Shown here: positions 11,398 to 23,140 of the stretch, one piece after another
Position numbering within the stretch: position 1 is the stretch's first letter
Layout of the letters: each line of letters starts with the position of its first letter
Assembly: GCA_027449125.1 (NCBI GenBank)
Contig: DAIDME010000078.1
Span: 45,271-109,270 of the forward strand
Direction: 5' to 3'
Length of the DNA: 64,000 nucleotides
From: Solirubrobacterales bacterium
GTDB lineage: Bacteria; Actinomycetota; Thermoleophilia; Solirubrobacterales; Solirubrobacteraceae
Notes under the pieces: generated by a model
Seen by the model: the letters and a program-made list of their open reading frames with translations, nothing else
What the model was told of the DNA's origin: nothing
Databases searched by the model: none
Made by a program: the position numbers and the translations under genes

Positions 11398-12258
11398 CTA
11401 TCCAATGGTCGGATCGCGTCCGGCCTGCGGCGCCTCCAGCAGCAGCGCTGACCAGCCCTCACGCGTGAGCCGCCGTCGCTCCCGGTAGCCGCCGCGGGCG
11501 AAGCGCCGGCTGACCTCGTCCGCCTCGCTGTCAAGCAGCCCAGAGGCGATGATCGCGCCGTGGCGCGGACGGTCCGCCAGGCCGTCGGCGAGGACCAGCA
11601 GCAGCGGGCCGAGCAGGTTGCCGAGCAGCAGGTCGGCGGGCGGCACCGTCTCGGCAAGCAGGTCGAAGCACCCGGCTGCCACGAGGTCCGCGACCCCGTT
11701 GACCGCCGCGTTGGCGAGCGTCGCCTGGACGGCGAGCGGATCGTTGTCGAGCGCCAACACCGGGCCGCGACCGAGCTTGGCGGCGGCGATCGCGAGCACG
11801 CCCGAGCCACAGCCGAGGTCGACCACGCCGAGCCCGGTCGCATCGGCCACCGGCCGCAGGCCGAGCAGCAGCTCCAGGCACAGGCGCGTGGTCGCGTGCG
11901 CGCCGGTGCCGAACGCCTGCCCGGGGTCGATCACAACGTCGAGCGCCGTGGCGCGCGCGGGCTCCCAGGGTGGGCGCACGCACAGCCGGTCGCCGAGCAC
12001 CAGCGGGCGGTGAAAGCCGCGCCAGCGCTCGGCCCAGTCGTCGGCCACGTCGGCGCGCACGAGCGCCACCAACGAGTCGCCCGTGAGCTCGCGCAGAGCG
12101 CCGTCGGCGGGCAGCTCGTCGTCGCTGCCGTAGAGCGCATATTCGACCGTGTGGGGGTCCACGTCGGTCTCCTCCAGGCCGTCAGGGGCCAGCTCGAGCA
12201 GCGCGGCGAGCACCAGCTCGGCGTCGGCACGCCGCACACGCACGCCGAGTCTGAGCAC
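11398..12258 (-). CDS. prmA: Ribosomal protein L11 methyltransferase-like protein
   Basis: 286 aa from the GTG at 12258. Motifs: PGQAFGTGAHATTRLCLE (the PrmA signature), VVDLGCGSGVLAIAAAKLG (SAM motif I) and DLLLGNLLGPLL, where the family usually has an N-I/L-L/V motif. PrmA trimethylates L11. The gene follows dnaJ with the start just beyond its stop, the typical dnaJ-prmA neighbourhood. Upstream in-frame codons overlap dnaJ and do not look like PrmA, hence the GTG choice. Confidence 0.9.
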   Translation of the reverse strand: MLRLGVRVRRADAELVLAALLELAPDGLEETDVDPHTVEYALYGSDDELPADGALRELTGDSLVALVRADVADDWAERWRGFHRPLVLGDRLCVRPPWEPARATALDVVIDPGQAFGTGAHATTRLCLELLLGLRPVADATGLGVVDLGCGSGVLAIAAAKLGRGPVLALDNDPLAVQATLANAAVNGVADLVAAGCFDLLAETVPPADLLLGNLLGPLLLVLADGLADRPRHGAIIASGLLDSEADEVSRRFARGGYRERRRLTREGWSALLLEAPQAGRDPTIG

Positions 12259-12265
12259 CGGCTTG

Positions 12266-13417
12266 CTAGTGGTGGTGCAGGGCGCGGCGCAGCTTCGCGA
12301 AGACGCCCTCATCGCTGTGCAGGTTCTCCTGAGTGAGGCTCTCGTTGAGCTCCTCCAGCAGCTTGCGCTGCGCGTGGCTCAGGTTGCGCGGGGTGACGAC
12401 GTTGACCACCACGCGCAGGTCGCCGTGCCGGCGACCGCGCAGCGAGGGCATGCCGTGGCCACGGAGAACCAGCGTGTCGTGCGGCTGGGTCCCGGCCGGC
12501 ACCTCGAGCTGCTGCGGGCCATCGAGGGTCGGGACCTCGACGCTCACACCCAGCGCCGCCTGCGGGCTCGCGACGTCGACGGCGGTCACCAGGTCGTCGC
12601 CGTCACGCACGAAGCGCGGGTCCTCGCGCACCCTCACCAGGACGTAGAGATCTCCTGCAGGCCCGCCCCGCTCACCGGCGTGGCCGCGCCCGCTGACACG
12701 GATGCGCTGGCCGTCGGCGATGCCCGCAGGGATGTCGACGGAGACCTTCTGGCCCTCGGCCAGGCGGCCCCGGCCACGGCACTCCCGGCACGGGGTAGCC
12801 GCGATCTTGCCCTCACCGCCGCACTGATCGCAGGTGGTGGTGCTCATCACCTGGCCGATCAGGGTGCGCGCCACCGTGCGCAGCTGGCCGGAGCCCTGGC
12901 ATTTCGGGCAGGTCTCGATCGGCGTTCCCGGCTCGGCGCCGTTGCCCCGGCAGTGCTCGCACATCACGACGGCGTCGAAGCTCAGCTCCACCGGCGTGCC
13001 GTGCGCCGCTTCGGCGAGCGTCACCTCGGCGCCGACCTGGATGTCCGAGCCCTGCATCGGACCGCTGCGCCCGCCGCCGAAGGCGCTCCCGAAGGCGCCG
13101 CCGAGGCCGCCGCCGAAGAACGCCTCGAAGAGATCCGACATCGAGCCGAAACCGTCGAAGTTCGGGGCGTAACCGCCGCTGCGCAGCCCATCGTGCCCGT
13201 AGCGGTCATACGTTGCGCGGCGTTCTGAGTCCGACAGGACCTCGTAGGCCTCGGCCGCCTCCTTGAACTTCTCCTCGGCCGCGGGGTCGTCTCTGTTGAC
13301 GTCGGGGTGCAGTTCCCGGGCGAGGCGCCGGAAGGCCTTCTTGATGGCGGCGTCGTCGGCGTCGCGTTGCACGCCGAGGATGTCGTAGTAATCGCGTCTG
13401 GTCGGCGCCTGACTCAT
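12266..13417 (-). CDS. dnaJ: Chaperone DnaJ (HSP40), type I
   Basis: 383 aa, all type I domains present: J domain 1-75 with HPD at 37-39, a Gly/Phe-rich linker (~80-125), the zinc domain (~150-220) with four CxxCxGxG-like repeats ([32 protein letters not shown]) and the C-terminal substrate-binding region. Co-chaperone that stimulates DnaK. It overlaps hrcA by 4 nt, giving an hrcA-dnaJ operon. This resembles DnaJ2 of actinobacteria, which is distinct from the dnaK-linked copy. Confidence 0.96.
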   Translation of the reverse strand: MSQAPTRRDYYDILGVQRDADDAAIKKAFRRLARELHPDVNRDDPAAEEKFKEAAEAYEVLSDSERRATYDRYGHDGLRSGGYAPNFDGFGSMSDLFEAFFGGGLGGAFGSAFGGGRSGPMQGSDIQVGAEVTLAEAAHGTPVELSFDAVVMCEHCRGNGAEPGTPIETCPKCQGSGQLRTVARTLIGQVMSTTTCDQCGGEGKIAATPCRECRGRGRLAEGQKVSVDIPAGIADGQRIRVSGRGHAGERGGPAGDLYVLVRVREDPRFVRDGDDLVTAVDVASPQAALGVSVEVPTLDGPQQLEVPAGTQPHDTLVLRGHGMPSLRGRRHGDLRVVVNVVTPRNLSHAQRKLLEELNESLTQENLHSDEGVFAKLRRALHHH

Positions 13418-14424
13418 CGCTCGTCGTAGACCTCGCTGACAAAGCGCGAAAGCTGGGCGGCGGCGTCACGCACCACGCCGATCACGCGCGGGTAGTCCAT
13501 CCGCAGCGGGCCGATCACCGAGACCGTCCCGAGGTTGCGCTGCGGCAGGCCGTAGCCGGCGGCCACCAGCGCCAGCGACTGCAGCGCCGGCTGGCGGTTC
13601 TCGGCACCGATCCGCACGCTCATCGCCTGGCCGCCGAGCGTCTCGCGCAACAGGCCGAGCATCGCCACACGACGCTCGAGCATGTCCATCAGCGCGTTCA
13701 GCTCCGTGAGGTCGCCGCGGCGGTCGAGCTCGAGCAGCCGCGCGGTGCCGTCGATGTAGACAGAGTCCTCGGAGGCCTCGGAGAGGTCCGTGAAGACAGG
13801 CAGCAGGGCCGCGAGGAAGTCACGCTCGGCGCGCGCGAGCGTGGGATCGAGCAGCCGCTGCGTCAGCCGGCGCGCACCCAGCCCGGTTCCCACCAGCCGC
13901 TCGTTGAGGTAGGCGCCGGCCCAGTCGGCGAGACCCGTGTCGACCGGCTGATCGAAGGTGAAGAGGCGCTTGGTGACCCCGCCGGTGGAGGTGATCACGA
14001 CCACCATCAACACCTGGGGCTGGAGCGTGAGCACCTCGATGTGCCGGATCGTGGCCGCTTCGATCGACGGCGCGGTGACGATCGCGAGCAGGCTGGTCAC
14101 CTGGGAGAGCGTCTCGGTTGTGACGCGCATCGCCTCGTCCAGCTCACGGCGCACGAGTGACAGCTCGAGCGGCGGCTGCGGTGCGCCGGCGGGCAGCAGC
14201 CGGTCGACGAAGTAGCGGTAGCCGGACTCGGTCGGGACCCGCCCGGCCGAGGTGTGCGGGTGCGCCAGCAGGCCCTCCGCCTCCAGGCAGGCGAGCTCGT
14301 GCCGGATCGTGGACGGCCCCCACTGGAAGTCCGCGGCCAGCGCCTTTGAGCCGATCGGCTGACCGTCGGCGAGGTAGTCCTCGACGACCCGGCGCAAGAC
14401 CATCTCCTGGCGTTCGCTCAGCAT
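13414..14424 (-). CDS. hrcA: Heat-inducible transcription repressor HrcA
   Basis: 336 aa. The N-terminal winged helix includes [17 protein letters not shown] and GSKALA with [11 protein letters not shown] as the recognition region; the rest is the GAF-like dimerisation domain. HrcA represses heat-shock operons by binding CIRCE (TTAGCACTC-N9-GAGTGCTAA). No CIRCE copy is visible directly upstream of this gene. Translationally coupled to dnaJ. Confidence 0.95.
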   Translation of the reverse strand: MLSERQEMVLRRVVEDYLADGQPIGSKALAADFQWGPSTIRHELACLEAEGLLAHPHTSAGRVPTESGYRYFVDRLLPAGAPQPPLELSLVRRELDEAMRVTTETLSQVTSLLAIVTAPSIEAATIRHIEVLTLQPQVLMVVVITSTGGVTKRLFTFDQPVDTGLADWAGAYLNERLVGTGLGARRLTQRLLDPTLARAERDFLAALLPVFTDLSEASEDSVYIDGTARLLELDRRGDLTELNALMDMLERRVAMLGLLRETLGGQAMSVRIGAENRQPALQSLALVAAGYGLPQRNLGTVSVIGPLRMDYPRVIGVVRDAAAQLSRFVSEVYDER

Positions 14425-14458
14425 CGCTAAGGGATTCTAGGAGCGACGGCGCGAGGTC

Positions 14459-14854
14459 TCAGGGCAGGCGCAGCTTTGCCTGGGCGTTACGGATCAGGCG
14501 CACGTCGCCCTGGCGAGCCTCGAGCTTCACGCTCGCGAGCCCGTCCGCGACGGCAACCACCTCACCGCTCAGCACTATCTCCTGCTCCGGGCGGCCCATG
14601 CCGCGGAACTGGACGCTCAGCTCGACGAGCGAGAGCGGATCCCCATCCGCGACGGTCGCAGCCGCGCGCGCGACCTGGGCCATCGACCACAGGCCGTGGA
14701 GTATCCGTCCCGGCAGGCCGACGCTCAGGGCGAACTGCTCGTCGACGTGGATCGGGTTGAAGTCGCCGGAGGCGCCCGCGTAGCGCACGGTCGTGTAGCG
14801 ATCCGGGGTGACCCGCAGCTCGAGCTGCTCACCGGCGGCGACGCCCATCGCCAC
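14459..14854 (-). CDS. MaoC-like (HadB-type) acyl dehydratase subunit
   Basis: 131 aa single hot-dog domain. The hydratase dyad D31 and H36 lies in ASGDFNPIHVDEQFA, followed by the GLPGRILHGLW segment; this is the catalytic HadB-type subunit. Paired with the HadA-like gene just upstream (stop and start share 1 nt). Predicted to dehydrate (3R)-hydroxyacyl-ACP or hydrate enoyl-CoA as a heterodimer. The substrate is not readable from sequence. Confidence 0.85.
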   Translation of the reverse strand: MAMGVAAGEQLELRVTPDRYTTVRYAGASGDFNPIHVDEQFALSVGLPGRILHGLWSMAQVARAAATVADGDPLSLVELSVQFRGMGRPEQEIVLSGEVVAVADGLASVKLEARQGDVRLIRNAQAKLRLP

Positions 14855-15300
14855 TAACCCTCCGCGCCTCGGATGATCGTCGACCAGGTGCCCAGCGCAG
14901 TGCGCTCGCCGCGCTGGTTCACCGACACGGTCTCAAAGCTGTCGAAGCGCAGGCCGGCGCGCTCGGCGACGTCCTTGACGGTCAGCGTCGTGGTTATCTC
15001 GTCGCCGGCGAGCACGGGCACAGACCAGCTGAACGCCTGGCCGCCATGGACCAGGTGCGCGAAATCGATCCCGAGCTCAGGGTCGAAGAGCGCCGTCTGG
15101 AAGGCGCTCGCACAGTAGACGACGACGAACATGGGCGGCGCCAGGAGGTCGGCGTAGCCGGCGCGGCGGGCGGCTTCCAGGTCGTGGTGCAGCGGGTGGT
15201 CGAAGCCGGCTGCAAGGGCGTACTCGCGGATCTTCTCGCGACCCACAGCGTAGGTGGTGGGCGGGTAGCGCTTGCCGATCTTCTCCCGTGGCACAGGCAC
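14854..15300 (-). CDS. HadA-type FAS1-like dehydratase subunit
   Basis: 148 aa if begun at the GTG at 15300; other in-frame GTGs lie at 15294 and 15366. The start near 15300 matches HadA proteins (VPREKIGKRYPPTTY, then REKIREYALA). It is a hot-dog domain lacking the HadB D-x4-H dyad but with HPLHHD and APPMFVVVY, as in the substrate-holding subunit. Forms an operon with the HadB-like gene downstream. An alternative is a MaoC-like N-terminal dehydratase for CoA esters. Confidence 0.82.
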   Translation of the reverse strand: MPVPREKIGKRYPPTTYAVGREKIREYALAAGFDHPLHHDLEAARRAGYADLLAPPMFVVVYCASAFQTALFDPELGIDFAHLVHGGQAFSWSVPVLAGDEITTTLTVKDVAERAGLRFDSFETVSVNQRGERTALGTWSTIIRGAEG

Positions 15301-15349
15301 AGCTCGGGCAGTTTGGCAGATCGATCCAGCGTCGCCCACGCAGCCGCAG

Positions 15350-16763
15350 CTATGCGGACGGGCCACTGAGGACGCGGTCGAGCCGCCGGCAGGCAGAGGC
15401 GTCAGCGCCGGCGGGGTGCACGGCTCGGATCCGCCAGCCGAGTCCGTCGGGCACGATCATCACCGCCGGCTGACGGGAACGTGGCGCCAAGCGCGGGTTG
15501 AAGTAGACCGAGCCGACGTTGAGACCGAGATACCAGGCGACCGTGCTCTGGTAGCCGAGCGTGGTGTAGGGCCGCCCACACGCCCTGATCGCCCCGGCGC
15601 CGCCATCGGCGGCGATCACATCCTGAAGGCGGCTCAGCACGCCTGCGTCTGTGTGAGCCTGGGAGATCAGCGCATGGTCGTAGCGCGAGTTGGTACGTAT
15701 GAATGGCTGCATCCAGACGATCAGCGCCACCACCGCCGGAATTGCGAACGCGAGCACCGGCCTGCGCGTGCTGCTGAGCGCGGTTGCGACGCCGATCCCG
15801 ATCACGACCATCAGCAACGCCGCCGGCTCGATCAGGTAGCGCTGCACGGCCGAGAAGCCGTGCAGCGCGAAGCCGAGCTCGATCAGCGTCCACAACAGGG
15901 CAGCGGCCGTGAGCCAGACCACGGGTCGCTGGCGGCGTGCAAAGCCGGCGATGATCGTGGCAAGCGCCACGACCTGCAGCGGCAGCGCAGTCAGCGTGCG
16001 CAGGCGATCAAAGACCCCGATGAGCTTGCTGCCGTGGACCGCGGTGGCCTGGCCGAGCGCGAACTGGCTCGGCTGCAGCAGATATTTCGAGGTGAAGAGC
16101 GGCACGAAGAACCAGATCGCGGGCGCACTCGCCAGCAGGAGCGCGATCAGCCGGTGCGGCGCGCCCCGCCCGCGCCAGAGCCAGGCGGCGTAGAGCGCGA
16201 GGAACACGAACGCCTCGGGCCGTCCGAGCGTCGCCAGCCAGAGCAGGACGAGCGCCGCCCGCGGCCGCCTGGCCACATGACATTCGGTCGCGCCCAGCAG
16301 CAGCGCCACGACGATCTGGTCGGAGTTGGCGATCAGCGCCAGGTAGAAGAAGCCGCCCATGCTCGCCACCCCATAGGCGGCGAAGAGGGCACCGGCCACC
16401 CGCGCCCAGGCACGGCCGGGAACCCGCGGCGCCAGGCGGTAGGCGAGGTGGCCCGCCAGGGCCACCGCGACCAGCGAGCCGAACATGGAGGTGGCCGCCC
16501 ACAGCGACTCCTGCGCCTGCAGTCCGCCCAGCGCATAGGGCAGCGTCGCGATCACGACGAGCGGCTTCCACGACGGCGCGCCGTTCAGGTTCAGACTGAG
16601 GTGCAACAGCTGCTGGCCCCAGACCAGGAAGCCCATCGCGTCGTAGGCCGGGCGCGCCTGGGTGAGGTTGGCGAGCAGCGCCGCGGCCGCGGCCAGCACC
16701 ACCGCCGCAGCGGCCCACGGCAGCCCAAGCCGGGCGCCAGCGGGCGCCCGGCGTCGCGCGAAC

Positions 16764-16783
<20 letters not shown>
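15350..16783 (-). CDS. Multi-pass membrane protein, glycosyltransferase-like
   Basis: 477 aa from the GTG at 16783, which has a GGAG 4 nt upstream inside lepA. About ten hydrophobic segments run through the protein (for example [20 protein letters not shown] and [19 protein letters not shown]). The early luminal loop ([14 protein letters not shown]) and overall layout resemble lipid-linked-sugar glycosyltransferases (GT-C fold). A C-terminal soluble stretch follows the last membrane span. I cannot name a family with certainty. The start overlaps lepA by 20 nt. Confidence 0.65.
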
Positions 16784-18578
<1,795 letters not shown>

Positions 18579-18610
18579 ACGGCTCACCAAGAGTAGGCGG
18601 GCGAGGCCGG

Positions 18611-19642
18611 CTAGCGGCCGCTCGCTGCCAGCAGCTCGTCGAGCAGCGCAGACAGGCCATGACGCCGCTGGGCGACGCTGAAATGCTCGAGCACGCGCTC
18701 GCGTGCGGCGCCTTCGGTGTCCAGATGCAGCGCCTCGCGGACACCCAGCGCGATCGTCCGTGGATCGCCGTCTTCGAGCAGCACGCCTGTCTCGCCGACG
18801 ACCTCGGGCAGCGCGCCCGCGCGGGTGGTGACGGGCACGCAGCGGGCGAGCATCGCCTCGGCGACCGCGACGCCGAAACCCTCGTGGCGCGAGGCCTGCA
18901 CATAGACGTCGGCGCGCGCGAACAGGGCGTCGAGCTCATCCTGCTCGAGCCAGCCGGTGAGCCGCACGTTGGCGCTGGCGCCGCGGCGCAGCTCGCTGCC
19001 GGCGTCGCCCACGATCTTGCCCGCCAGCACGAAGTCAACCTCGGGCACGTATGCGGCGGCCGCCACGAACGCGCGGAGCCCCTTGCGCTCCAGGTTCGCG
19101 GAGTCGACGACCCCGACGCTCAGCGCCAGTGGGCGGCCAGCCGCCCCGGTCTGGTCCGCCGGCGGCGCCGCTGCGCCGCCGGCGGGGTGGCGATCCTCGA
19201 TCCCGTGGTAGAGCACCCGCACCCGCTCGGGGGCGATGCCGGCGTTGCGCCAGATCTCCTGACGCGAATACTCAGAGTTGGTCATCAGGATGCGCGCGCG
19301 GCGCATGATGAAGCGGCTGAGCGCCGCGCGAGCGCCACCGATCTGGTAGCCGTAGCCGAAGTCGGGTTCGGCGGCGGTGTCAAAGCCCCCGACGATGAGC
19401 AGCGTCGGCTTGCGCAGCAGCCAGGCCAGCGTGAACGGCAGGAACGTGTGCCAGGAAGCCCACCAGCCGACGATCACGTCGGCGGCGAGCACCTCCCGGA
19501 GCACCCGGCGCGGGTCGCTGACGCGACCGGGCTGGTAGAGCTCGTGCAGCTCGAAGCGCTCGGCCAGCAAGCGCTGGTCGAGCTCGATGAAGCTCGCCCG
19601 CCGGCTCTTGACGAACAGCAGGCGCGGCCCAGAAGCGCTCAC
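18611..19642 (-). CDS. GT4-family glycosyltransferase
   Basis: 343 aa from the GTG at 19642, which overlaps the upstream ligase stop by 4 nt (GTGA). GT-B fold: the C-terminal nucleotide-sugar domain has [38 protein letters not shown] with the E-x7-E-type motif, and [14 protein letters not shown]. The N-terminal acceptor domain includes [14 protein letters not shown]. Likely builds a cell-surface polysaccharide together with the adjacent O-antigen-ligase-like protein. Donor sugar unknown. Confidence 0.88.
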   Translation of the reverse strand: MSASGPRLLFVKSRRASFIELDQRLLAERFELHELYQPGRVSDPRRVLREVLAADVIVGWWASWHTFLPFTLAWLLRKPTLLIVGGFDTAAEPDFGYGYQIGGARAALSRFIMRRARILMTNSEYSRQEIWRNAGIAPERVRVLYHGIEDRHPAGGAAAPPADQTGAAGRPLALSVGVVDSANLERKGLRAFVAAAAYVPEVDFVLAGKIVGDAGSELRRGASANVRLTGWLEQDELDALFARADVYVQASRHEGFGVAVAEAMLARCVPVTTRAGALPEVVGETGVLLEDGDPRTIALGVREALHLDTEGAARERVLEHFSVAQRRHGLSALLDELLAASGR

Positions 19643-21189
19643 GCGACAGCCCGCAGGTTGTGGCGGAAGTGGGCTTCGGAGCCGGACCGTTGGCTGGCCG
19701 CAGCCGCCAGCGCGCCGCCGACCGCCAAAAGCGTCCAGGTCACCGGGTCCTCCAGGAAGTCGGCGTAGAGCAGGGTGTGCAGCACGAGCGCAACGAAGGC
19801 GGCGGCGATCGCGATCCGGTAGGGATCGCCGCGCGCGCCCCTGAAGAGCGCCACAGCCGCCGCGATGAGCAGCACCAGGTAGAGCAGCTCGCCGATGATC
19901 CCCTGCTCGGCCGCGATCGTGATCGCGATGTTGTGGGAGTCGGAGACAGCGGCGGCCGGACCGGGGAAGTAGTGCTTGTACTCGGTCGTGAACGCGCCGG
20001 AGCCGAAGCCGGTCACGGGCCTGTCGAGGAAGAGCTGCACGCCGCCGGTGATCAGGTTGGCCCTGCCCCCGGAGGCCAGGTTGAAGTTCTGCAGGCCGAA
20101 CTTGCTCGGATGCGTGAGCGCTACCGCGCCGCCGACCACGACCACCACCAGCCCGAGGTAGATCACGGGCCGGGCTCGCCAGCGCATCGCCGCGAGCACG
20201 GCCATGCCTGCGGCGAGCGCCACCAGACTCGACCGTGAGAGCGTGAACACCAGGCAGGTCCACATGATCGCGAGCAGGGCGATCGAGCCGAGCTGGACGC
20301 GCAGGCGCTCGTCGTAGAGCAGGACGGCGGTCGCCAGCAGCATCACGAGCGCCAGATAGCGACCAAAGATGTTGGGGTCAAAGAACACCGAGTTGACCGT
20401 GAAGTAGGCGTGAAGCGAGTTTGAGAGCACGAGCTTGGAGCTGAGGATCAGGTGCTTGGTGAGCTCCTCGACATAGCCGACCAGTGAGAACGCCACGGCC
20501 AGCGCGAGCGTCACGGCGAGGCACTGCAGAAGCAGCCTGCGGCTCCATTCGATGTCCCGCAGCCGCGCCAAGAGCAGCGAGAACGGCACGTAGAAGAAGA
20601 CCTCGTTCTGGAGCGCCTTGACGAAGCCCGCCGGCGCGCCCGTGGCCGGCGAGTACAGCGACTGCAGCGCGTAGAGCACGACATAGGCGGCCAGCAGCTT
20701 CTCGAACAGCAGCCGCGGTGGGCGCTGCGGCCCGGGCCCCGGCGCCCCGTCGGGCCGCCGGACGCGGGCCCGCCACAGGACCGGCACCAACCACGAGAGC
20801 GCCGAGGCAGCGATCACCAGGTAGAGCGGCACCAGCAGGTTGTTGGTCGTGCCACCCGAGGCGATCGGGATGCGGAACGGAACGGTCAGCGCGGTGAGCG
20901 GCGCCACCACTGACGGGGCGCGGTGGATCGCCCAGGCGGCGAGGGCCAGCACGGCGAGGGCCACCACGGCCCCGATCACCGCCTCGAGCGGGTGGCGGTG
21001 CACGAAGCCGAGTTGCGGCGAGTGCCACACGTCGACCAGCAGGAGAACCGGCGCCAGCACCAGCGCGCCGAGCATCGCCCAGGCGCGGCGCTCGTCGCTG
21101 CGCGCGAGGATCGCGGTCGCGGCACACGCGGCAGCCACGATCAAGCCCAGCCGTGGCCAGGGACCAGCCAAGACAGCGATGCTCAACAC
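19639..21189 (-). CDS. O-antigen ligase / Wzy-type polymerase-like membrane protein
   Basis: 516 aa from a GTG at 21189. About twelve membrane spans and a large periplasmic loop characteristic of the Wzy/WaaL superfamily: GVQLFLDRPVTGFGSGAF, with DSHNIAITIAAEQGIIGELLYL after it (quoted in parts, DSHN being the catalytic His region). It joins or polymerises glycan units on the outer face of the membrane. The downstream GT4 gene overlaps it by 4 nt and murJ lies upstream, consistent with envelope glycan export. The signature His and Arg are present but the exact ligase/polymerase role is inferred. Confidence 0.82.
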   Translation of the reverse strand: MLSIAVLAGPWPRLGLIVAAACAATAILARSDERRAWAMLGALVLAPVLLLVDVWHSPQLGFVHRHPLEAVIGAVVALAVLALAAWAIHRAPSVVAPLTALTVPFRIPIASGGTTNNLLVPLYLVIAASALSWLVPVLWRARVRRPDGAPGPGPQRPPRLLFEKLLAAYVVLYALQSLYSPATGAPAGFVKALQNEVFFYVPFSLLLARLRDIEWSRRLLLQCLAVTLALAVAFSLVGYVEELTKHLILSSKLVLSNSLHAYFTVNSVFFDPNIFGRYLALVMLLATAVLLYDERLRVQLGSIALLAIMWTCLVFTLSRSSLVALAAGMAVLAAMRWRARPVIYLGLVVVVVGGAVALTHPSKFGLQNFNLASGGRANLITGGVQLFLDRPVTGFGSGAFTTEYKHYFPGPAAAVSDSHNIAITIAAEQGIIGELLYLVLLIAAAVALFRGARGDPYRIAIAAAFVALVLHTLLYADFLEDPVTWTLLAVGGALAAAASQRSGSEAHFRHNLRAVA

Positions 21190-21219
21190 GGCGCGAAGCC
21201 TAGACGGTCACGCGCGCGC

Positions 21220-22764
21220 TCACACACGACCGAGCCGCCGCGCCAGCATCAGCTCGATCTGCCGCCACTCGGCGATGCGCATGTGGCTGACGGCCCAGGC
21301 GTAGAACGCCGCGGCCGCCAGGACGGCGCCGCCAACTGAAACGAGCTGTCCGGGGATCGAGACCCCCAGGAAACCGTTCAGACCGGCCCAGACGAAGCGC
21401 GCGACCGCACCCGTGATGATCGACGCGATCAGGATCCTGGCCGTGATCATCGCGGTGCGCCCGAGCTCGAGGTTGCCGTTGAAGCCGACCCGCAGACGCC
21501 GCAGCTGCAACAGGGTCATCGCGATGTTTGCGCAGGCCGTGCCGATCACCAGGCCCGCGATCCCCAGCGGCTTGTAGAGGCCGATGCTCACGACCACGTC
21601 AACGACCAGGTTGACGACGGCGAGCTTCGCCGGGATCCAGGGCCGGCGCAGCGCGAAGAAGGTGCGCGTGAGCAGCAGGTTGATCCCCGCGAACGGGAGG
21701 CTCCACGCGAACCAGAAGAGCGCAGTGGAGCTGAGCTCCAGTGACAGGGCACGGAACGCACCGTGCTCGAAGAGCAGACGGATGATCGGCCGCCCAAGCA
21801 TCATCAGGCCGGCGGCCGACGGGATCAGCAGCAGGTTGATCTGCCGCATGCCGTTGCCGATCGTGGCCCGCATCGGCCGTGGGTCACGGCGCGCCGCCTG
21901 GCGGCTCAGCGTCGGGAACAGCACCGTCGCCACGGCGACACTGAAGACCCCCTGCGGCATCATGTAGAGCAGGAACGCCGCCTGGATCGCTCGCGGGCCG
22001 TCCGGGGAGACCAGCGCCCCGAGGGTCGAGTTGATCAGCGCATCGAGGTTGATGATCCCGAGCCCGACGGTCACGGGCAGCATCAGCACGAACACCTCGC
22101 GGATCCGCGGGTCGTGCCAGTCGATCTGCAGTGACAGGCGGAAGTCGATCCGGCGCAGCGCCCAGAGGACGAGCATGAACTGCACGATCGTTGCCAACAG
22201 CCAGCCGATCGCGTAGGCATAGATCCCGTGGCGCCCCAGATGGGTGTGCAGGAGCACCATCACGACGATGATCACGATGTTCCACACGATCGGGGCGAGC
22301 GCCGGGACCGCGAAGTGGTCGTAGGACTGCAGCACGCCGGTGAGCACGCTGGTCATCGCCAGGAAGAGGACCACCGGCAGCATGATCTGGGTCAGCGTGG
22401 CGGCGGTGGCGCCGGCGAAGTGGGGCCCCGACAGCAGCGGCAGCAGCAGGCCCGCGAGCCCGATGCCGAACACGGTGATGGCGCCCAGCACGATGATCAC
22501 GATCCAGAACATGCTGCTCGCGAGTCGGTAGGCCTCCCGCCGGCGGCCCTCCTGCAGCAGCCGCGTGAACACCGGCACGAACGCCGCCGAGAGCGCCGCC
22601 TGCGCGAACAGGTTGGTCATCAGGTTGGGGATCTGAGATGCGATCGTGAAGGCGGAGGCGGCGAGCCCCGTGCCGTAGATCGCGAGCGCGATGGCGTCCC
22701 GCAGCAGCCCCGCGATGCGCGAGACCATGGTCGCTGACGCGAAGATCGCGGTGTTGGTCGACAC
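21220..22764 (-). CDS. murJ: Lipid II flippase MurJ
   Basis: 514 aa from the GTG at 22764 (VSTNTAIFASATMVSRIAG); a TTG at 22797 is an alternative. MOP/MviN fold with 14 predicted spans. Family hallmarks seen: ATMVSRIAGLLRDA, QIPNLMTNLFAQAALSAAFVPVF region and ISIGLYKPLGIAGL. Moves lipid II across the membrane for peptidoglycan synthesis. It diverges from rpsT; the 58-bp spacer must hold both promoters. Confidence 0.92.
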   Translation of the reverse strand: MSTNTAIFASATMVSRIAGLLRDAIALAIYGTGLAASAFTIASQIPNLMTNLFAQAALSAAFVPVFTRLLQEGRRREAYRLASSMFWIVIIVLGAITVFGIGLAGLLLPLLSGPHFAGATAATLTQIMLPVVLFLAMTSVLTGVLQSYDHFAVPALAPIVWNIVIIVVMVLLHTHLGRHGIYAYAIGWLLATIVQFMLVLWALRRIDFRLSLQIDWHDPRIREVFVLMLPVTVGLGIINLDALINSTLGALVSPDGPRAIQAAFLLYMMPQGVFSVAVATVLFPTLSRQAARRDPRPMRATIGNGMRQINLLLIPSAAGLMMLGRPIIRLLFEHGAFRALSLELSSTALFWFAWSLPFAGINLLLTRTFFALRRPWIPAKLAVVNLVVDVVVSIGLYKPLGIAGLVIGTACANIAMTLLQLRRLRVGFNGNLELGRTAMITARILIASIITGAVARFVWAGLNGFLGVSIPGQLVSVGGAVLAAAAFYAWAVSHMRIAEWRQIELMLARRLGRV

Positions 22765-22804
22765 GCGTCTGCGAGGGCTGTGATCGGCAGCAGCCAAGGG
22801 CCGC

Positions 22805-22810
22805 TATAGT
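22805..22810 (+). promoter_or_regulatory. Putative -10 element of rpsT, near-leaderless
   Basis: TATAGT lies 12 nt upstream of the rpsT ATG. If it is the -10 box, transcription starts 5-6 nt before the start codon, too close for a Shine-Dalgarno; none is visible. No clear -35 hexamer is seen. The same AT-rich patch could also serve murJ on the other strand. Confidence 0.45.
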
Positions 22811-22822
22811 ACGGCCCCGCCA

Positions 22823-23092
22823 ATGGCCAACATCCACTCACAGAAGAAGCGCATCGAGCGCGCGCTTCGCGAGCGTGACGAGAACCGTCGCTACACCTCG
22901 CGGATCAAGACCTACTTCCGCCGGCTCGAGGCCGCCGTCGCCGCGGGCGACGACGCCGGCGCCGACACCGAGCACCGCACGCTCGTGCAGGCGATCGACA
23001 AGGCCGTCAAGCGCGGCGCGCTGCACCGCAACAACGGTGCGCGCAAGAAGTCGCGTGCCGCCCGTGTGCGCCGCGGCACCCAGGTCGACTGA
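22823..23092 (+). CDS. rpsT: Small ribosomal subunit protein bS20
   Basis: 89 aa, Lys/Arg-rich. MANIHSQKKRIERALRERD and KAVKRGALHRNNGARKKSR are the S20 signatures. Binds 16S rRNA early in 30S assembly. The only plus-strand gene among the minus-strand block from leuS to trpA, next to holA, an arrangement seen in many bacteria. Confidence 0.97.
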   Translation: MANIHSQKKRIERALRERDENRRYTSRIKTYFRRLEAAVAAGDDAGADTEHRTLVQAIDKAVKRGALHRNNGARKKSRAARVRRGTQVD

Positions 23093-23140
23093 CCTCGCGC
23101 GGCGATTTCCCGTCAGTTTTGCCGGGTTTGGGCCATAGCT

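Noticed and set aside
11064..11468. 134-codon open frame on the plus strand over the yqeY-prmA gap
   Set aside because: Low-complexity Pro/Ala/Arg composition, no start signal, runs into the 3' end of prmA antisense; a shadow frame of GC-rich DNA.
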